Shown: positions 33,513 to 36,649 of the stretch, piece after piece
How positions within the stretch are numbered: the first letter of the stretch is position 1
How the letters are laid out: each line of letters begins with the position of its first letter
Source of the DNA: Streptomyces himastatinicus ATCC 53653
GTDB lineage: Bacteria; Actinomycetota; Actinomycetes; Streptomycetales; Streptomycetaceae
Direction of reading: 5' to 3'
NCBI RefSeq assembly: GCF_000158915.1
Contig: NZ_GG657754.1
Span: forward strand, 2,154,894 to 2,191,542
DNA length: 36,649 nt
Made by a program: the position numbers and the translations under genes
The notes under the pieces: generated by a model
The model's database searches: none
The model's input: only the letters and a program-made list of their open reading frames with translations
Told to the model about the DNA's origin: nothing

Positions 33513-34316
33513 TCAGCGGCTGAAGAGAGGCTCCCCAGGCACCGTCGCGTCCGGCGGCAGCAGCGCCAGGTTCAGCCCGCGCACCAGCCTGGCCCGTAGC
33601 GTCTCGTCGGCCGCCAGCGCGCCCGCCACCCGCTGCGCCGTCTCGCGCGCCGGGGCGTGCGGGACCAGGGCGAGCGCCAGCAGCCCGTCGGCGTCCGCGG
33701 CCGGGGCCAGATGCGCGCGCACCACCTCGGGTTCGGCGGCCAGCACGGTACGCACCGCCTCGGCGACCGCGGGGTCGGCGAGCGGATCCGTGCTGGTCCG
33801 ACCCTCGGCGAGGGCGAGCAGCGCGGGCCCGGTGACCTGGTACGGCACCGGTCCGGCGAGGTCCAGCACCAGGGTGTCCGCCTTCTCGTGCGCGGCCGCC
33901 TCCAGCGCCTGCCGCAGCGGTACGGCGACGGGCCGGGCGTCCGGGCGCCAGCGGGCCAGGGTCTCCAGGGAGGTGAAGGCGGGCAGGGCGCGGCGGCCGC
34001 CGGGGGCCTCCAGGGTGGGCACGGCCATGTCGCTGGTCTTCTCGCGGCGCAGTCCGCCCGCCCGTCGCCCACCGCCCACCCGTCGCCCACCACCGCCCTC
34101 AGTGGAGGCTTCGCGCTGCCCCTCGGGCGGCCCTTCCTCCACCTCACCGAGGAGGGCGACCACGGGGACGAGCAGCCGCGCCTCGGTGAGCGCGGCCAGC
34201 ACCTCGGGTTCGGCGGTGCGGTCGTCGGCCCAGGCGGCGAGCGCCGCGGTCAGGCGGGCGTCGGCGGTGCCGTCGTCGTCGGAGAAGCCGGGGTCGGGAA
34301 TGTTCTTGAGCGCCAC
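33513..34316 (-). CDS. SseB-family protein
   Basis: The product has 267 residues. An N-terminal SseB domain (LTAALAAWADDRTAEPEVLAALTEARLLVPVVALLGEVE) is interrupted by a Gly/Arg/Glu low-complexity linker (EGGGGRRVGGGRRAGGLRREK). It then resumes with KTSDMAVPTLEAPGGRRALPAFTSLETLARWRPDARPVAVP and a C-terminal half with LVRGLNLALLPPD. The role in actinobacteria is unknown; the name comes from an E. coli serine-sensitivity protein. The GTG at 34316 gives the family-like start (VALKNIPDPGFSDDDG). TACCCT lies 6 nt before it, suggesting a leaderless mRNA. An ATG at 34355 is an alternative start. Confidence 0.88.
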   Translation of the reverse strand: MALKNIPDPGFSDDDGTADARLTAALAAWADDRTAEPEVLAALTEARLLVPVVALLGEVEEGPPEGQREASTEGGGGRRVGGGRRAGGLRREKTSDMAVPTLEAPGGRRALPAFTSLETLARWRPDARPVAVPLRQALEAAAHEKADTLVLDLAGPVPYQVTGPALLALAEGRTSTDPLADPAVAEAVRTVLAAEPEVVRAHLAPAADADGLLALALVPHAPARETAQRVAGALAADETLRARLVRGLNLALLPPDATVPGEPLFSR

Positions 34317-34412
34317 TCCATGAGGGTATCGGGGCCGCCGTGAGGTCTTTCTCATGGGTTGTTCATCACCTTGTCCCCCGTCGGGCGGCGGGGCCGTCTA
34401 GCCTCGCCCTCC

Positions 34413-35417
34413 ATGGAGACCGACACGTCAGGGGGGCTGGACCGGGGCCGCGGCCCCGGTCGAAGAGCACGCCGCCCGGCCGTGATCGCGGTCGTGGCGG
34501 CACTCGCGATGACCCTGCTGGGGTGCGGGGTGGGCACCAGTGCACCGACGTCACCGACGAGGACCCAGCTGCGGCCGAGCGCCGGTCCGCGGTGTGCGGC
34601 GGGCGGCATCCAGGGAGGCGACGTGGACCGGGTGAACGGGGTCGGGGCACCTTCGACGGCATCGCCGGCCCCGCCCGCCGCATCGCCCCGTACGCTGCGG
34701 CAGGCGCTCGGCGATGCGTTGGCCCCGGTGACGCGTGACTGCGACGGGGAGTTCGCGGTGGCCCTCCTGGACACCCGGTCGGGGGCGAGCGCGGCGTACG
34801 GGAGCCGTACGTACGACACGGCGAGCATCGTCAAGGTCGGCATCCTCGCGACGCTGCTGCTCAAGGCGCAGGACGAGCGGCGCGGGCTGACCGCGAAGGA
34901 GCGCGACGCCGCCACCGTGATGATCGAGCACAGCGACAACGGCGCGGCGACCGCGCTGTGGAAGGTGATCGGCGGCGCCGACGGGCTCGACGCGGCGCAG
35001 CACCGGCTGGGGCTGACCCACACCCGCGGCGGCCGGGCGGGGCTGTGGGGGCTGACCCGGACCACCGCCACCGACCAGCTGAGGCTGCTGCGCGCGGTGT
35101 TCGGGGAGGGCTCGGCGCTGAACGCGAACTCCCAGGCGTACATCCGGGCGCTGATGGGCCGGGTCACCACCGGCCAGGACTGGGGTGTCTCGGCCGCCGC
35201 CGACGCGGGCGCCGGTACCCGGCTCAAGAACGGCTGGCTGCCGCGCAGCACCACCGGGCTGTGGGACGTCAACAGCATCGGCCAGGTCACCGCGAGCGGG
35301 CGGACGTATCTGGTGGCGGTGCTCTCCGACGGCAGCAAGAACATGAACACCGGCGTGGCCCTGGTCGAGCAAGCCGCGCGGGCCGCCGTGGGCGCGGCCG
35401 CGACGCTCCGGGCGTAG
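34413..35417 (+). CDS. Lipoprotein with class A beta-lactamase-like serine-hydrolase domain
   Basis: The product has 334 residues. The N-terminal signal ends in a lipobox (ALAMTLLGCG, Cys38). After a Pro/Ser/Ala linker to ~105, the domain shows Ser138-Ile-Val-Lys141 (TASIVKVG), Ser174-Asp-Asn176 (EHSDNGAATALW) and Lys272-Asn-Gly274 (RLKNGWLP), where beta-lactamases have KTG. The Glu166-region omega-loop motif of true class A enzymes was not recognised, so peptidoglycan-related hydrolase/transpeptidase-like activity or penicillin binding is more likely than resistance. The ATG at 34413 has no ribosome site; TAGCCT lies 8 nt before it, suggesting a leaderless mRNA. It is divergent from the SseB-like gene with under 100 bp between them. 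Confidence 0.9.
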   Translation: METDTSGGLDRGRGPGRRARRPAVIAVVAALAMTLLGCGVGTSAPTSPTRTQLRPSAGPRCAAGGIQGGDVDRVNGVGAPSTASPAPPAASPRTLRQALGDALAPVTRDCDGEFAVALLDTRSGASAAYGSRTYDTASIVKVGILATLLLKAQDERRGLTAKERDAATVMIEHSDNGAATALWKVIGGADGLDAAQHRLGLTHTRGGRAGLWGLTRTTATDQLRLLRAVFGEGSALNANSQAYIRALMGRVTTGQDWGVSAAADAGAGTRLKNGWLPRSTTGLWDVNSIGQVTASGRTYLVAVLSDGSKNMNTGVALVEQAARAAVGAAATLRA

Positions 35418-35454
35418 GAGCGCGTACGAGGTGCTCGGCGCGTACGAGTCGTCA

Positions 35455-35520
35455 GGCGCCCGGCGCGTACGGCCTCGTCGACGGCGCCCGGCGTACGGCC
35501 CCGTCGACGGCGCCCGGCGC
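35455..35520. repeat. Short tandem repeat between convergent genes
   Basis: GGCGCCCGGCGCGTACGGCC followed by TCGTCGAC occurs at 35455-35482. It recurs with a 2-bp deletion at 35483-35508 and begins a third time at 35509. Related GCGCGTACGAG units lie at 35420-35447, and GCGCGTACG recurs at 35526 inside the protease's last codons. This looks like replication slippage at a gene junction. Confidence 0.75.
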
Positions 35521-35522
35521 GC

Positions 35523-36649
35523 TCAGCGCGTACGCGGCAGTCGCCGCAGGGCGCGCGGGACGCGCAGCGGGCCCGAGCCACGCCACAGGACGATCGCGGC
35601 GGCCACCAGGCCCGCCCCGGCGACGGCGGCGAACAGCGCCGTCCCGTTGACCCCGCCCTCGTCGCCGGAGGCGCCGGTCCGGCCGGGGCCGGAGCCGAAG
35701 AAACGCCGTGACGCCGCCGCGGCGGCGGGCTGCTGGGGCTCGGGTTTCATCTTCGCCGCCGCCTTGAGGGCCCCCGCGGCGTCCACCACGCCCGCGCCCA
35801 GCTCATCGCTGTGGCCGCCGGACGGGCGGCTCCGGGCGGTCTGTTCCAGCAGCTGCCGGACCTGGCGCGGGCTCAGATCGGGGTGGGCGGAGCGGACGAG
35901 GGCGGCGGCGCCGGAGACGAAGGCGGCGGCCGCGCTGGTCCCCCAGCCCTCGTAGTAGCGCTTGTCGGGGTCGGCTATGACCACGTCGACGCCGGGCGCG
36001 GCGACGGTGGCGTACCAGCGGCGGGTGGAGAAGGCGGCGCGGTTGCCGTAGCGGTCGACGGCGGTCACCGCGATCACGCCGGGGTAGGCGGCCGGGTAGG
36101 AGACGCGGTCGCCCTTGTCGCCGCCGTTGCCCGCGGAGGCGACCACGACGGAGCCCTTGCGCAGCGCGTACTGCACTGCGGCGTCCTCGGCGGGTTCGGG
36201 GTGGGCCGACGCGCTGTCGTCGCCCAGGGACAGGTTGATCACGTCGGCGCCGTGGTCGGCGGCCCAGCGGATACCCTTCGCGAGCGCGCCGCCCCGTGAG
36301 CTGCGCGCCTTGGCGCGCTGCGGGTCGCCGTCCTCCAGGATCACCCGCACCGGCAGGATCTTGGTCTTGGGCGCGACGCCCAGCACGCCTTCGCTGTCCC
36401 CCGCGCCGTGTCCGCTGCCCGCGATGATGCCGGCCATCGCGGTGCCGTGCCGGGCCCAGGGGCGGTCGCCGCGCTCGGCGCCGAAACCGATGAGGTCCTT
36501 GCCGGGCAGCACCTGCCCCTTGAGGTCGGGGTGCCGGTCGTCGACGCCGGTGTCCAGGACGGCGACGGTCGCCCCCGCGCCCTTGGTGGTCTGCCACGCC
36601 TGGCGGGTGTGGACGGCGTCGAGCGCCCATTCCTGGGCCTGGATGCCGT
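35523..36649 (-). CDS. S8 subtilisin-like serine protease, mycosin (MycP)-type, N-terminus off the right edge
   Basis: 374 residues are visible to the stop; the start and signal peptide lie beyond the window. The catalytic triad is complete: Asp in VAVLDTGVDDRHPDL, His in ARHGTAMAGIIAGSG, and Ser in GWGTSAAAAFVSGAAALV, with the oxyanion Asn in VVASAGNGGDKG. The C-terminus has a Pro/Ala linker, then one transmembrane helix (LFAAVAGAGLVAAAIVLW) and a basic tail (RALRRLPRTR). This layout is that of membrane-anchored mycosins, which cleave type VII-secretion substrates or act as structural parts of that machine. No other type VII gene is in view, so a stand-alone protease is also possible. Confidence 0.93.
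   Translation of the reverse strand, partial: GIQAQEWALDAVHTRQAWQTTKGAGATVAVLDTGVDDRHPDLKGQVLPGKDLIGFGAERGDRPWARHGTAMAGIIAGSGHGAGDSEGVLGVAPKTKILPVRVILEDGDPQRAKARSSRGGALAKGIRWAADHGADVINLSLGDDSASAHPEPAEDAAVQYALRKGSVVVASAGNGGDKGDRVSYPAAYPGVIAVTAVDRYGNRAAFSTRRWYATVAAPGVDVVIADPDKRYYEGWGTSAAAAFVSGAAALVRSAHPDLSPRQVRQLLEQTARSRPSGGHSDELGAGVVDAAGALKAAAKMKPEPQQPAAAAASRRFFGSGPGRTGASGDEGGVNGTALFAAVAGAGLVAAAIVLWRGSGPLRVPRALRRLPRTR

Noticed and set aside
34413..35417. Antibiotic-resistance beta-lactamase
   Set aside because: The SxxK and SDN motifs are present, but KTG is KNG, the omega-loop Glu motif was not recognised, and the protein is a lipoprotein. A cell-wall-related serine hydrolase is the safer call.

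Overview
The window looks like chromosome from a Streptomyces or close relative. GC is very high and codons end in G/C. Frequent GTG starts follow GGAGG-type ribosome sites, some genes look leaderless, a CebR-type operator is present, and rare TTA codons occur. Positions 21.4-32.5 kb carry the conserved actinobacterial block infC-rpmI-rplT, trmH-like methyltransferase, orphan PAS histidine kinase, pheS-pheT, SpoIIE-type phosphatase and TPR regulator. No tRNA, rRNA, CRISPR array or intact insertion sequence was seen.

Region 1 (1-4.4 kb): a membrane protein running off the left edge; a TetR repressor divergent from an atypical SDR, with two matching operators between them; a decayed MFS-transporter remnant; and an ECF42-type module. 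That module is a DGPF/YCII protein plus a sigma factor with a long C-terminal extension, with a good candidate ECF promoter in front that is abutted by a strong stem-loop.

Region 2 (4.4-10.5 kb) is the most interesting part. A compact, apparently co-transcribed set encodes an A-T-TE NRPS-like enzyme, an extended SDR reductase, a SnoaL/NTF2-like protein and a dedicated prephenate dehydratase. The logic fits phenylpyruvate supply, pairwise condensation to a terphenylquinone (polyporic-acid-like) or furanone, then reduction/dehydration, as in terfestatin/echoside-type p-terphenyl pathways. The dehydratase has lost the usual phenylalanine-sensing ACT motifs, suggesting a feedback-resistant precursor supply. 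The locus is flanked by gene debris (MFS remnant left, nitroreductase remnant right). Its upstream region holds a nested dyad, and a small secreted protein of unknown function is divergent from it.

Region 3 (10.5-20.8 kb): a nucleoside-deaminase-like protein; a broken dirigent/allene-oxide-cyclase-like gene; a histidine-phosphatase-fold protein lacking its catalytic histidines; a MocR regulator and a DMT exporter whose start codons overlap in one CATG; a DUF1918 protein; a Tat-exported GHL10 glycoside hydrolase; a GH74 xyloglucanase under a CebR box; 3-hydroxyacyl-CoA dehydrogenase; MgtC-like protein; and a small coiled-coil membrane protein.

Region 4 (20.8-36.6 kb): NUDIX hydrolase, TPR/HTH regulator, SpoIIE phosphatase, pheT, pheS, histidine kinase, TrmH methyltransferase, rplT, rpmI, infC (apparent AUC start), DUF1844 protein, aquaporin, SseB-like protein, beta-lactamase-fold lipoprotein and a mycosin-type protease running off the right edge. 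Two copies of an interspersed palindromic repeat mark operon boundaries here. Four genes in the window carry single in-frame TTA codons, the mark of bldA dependence.
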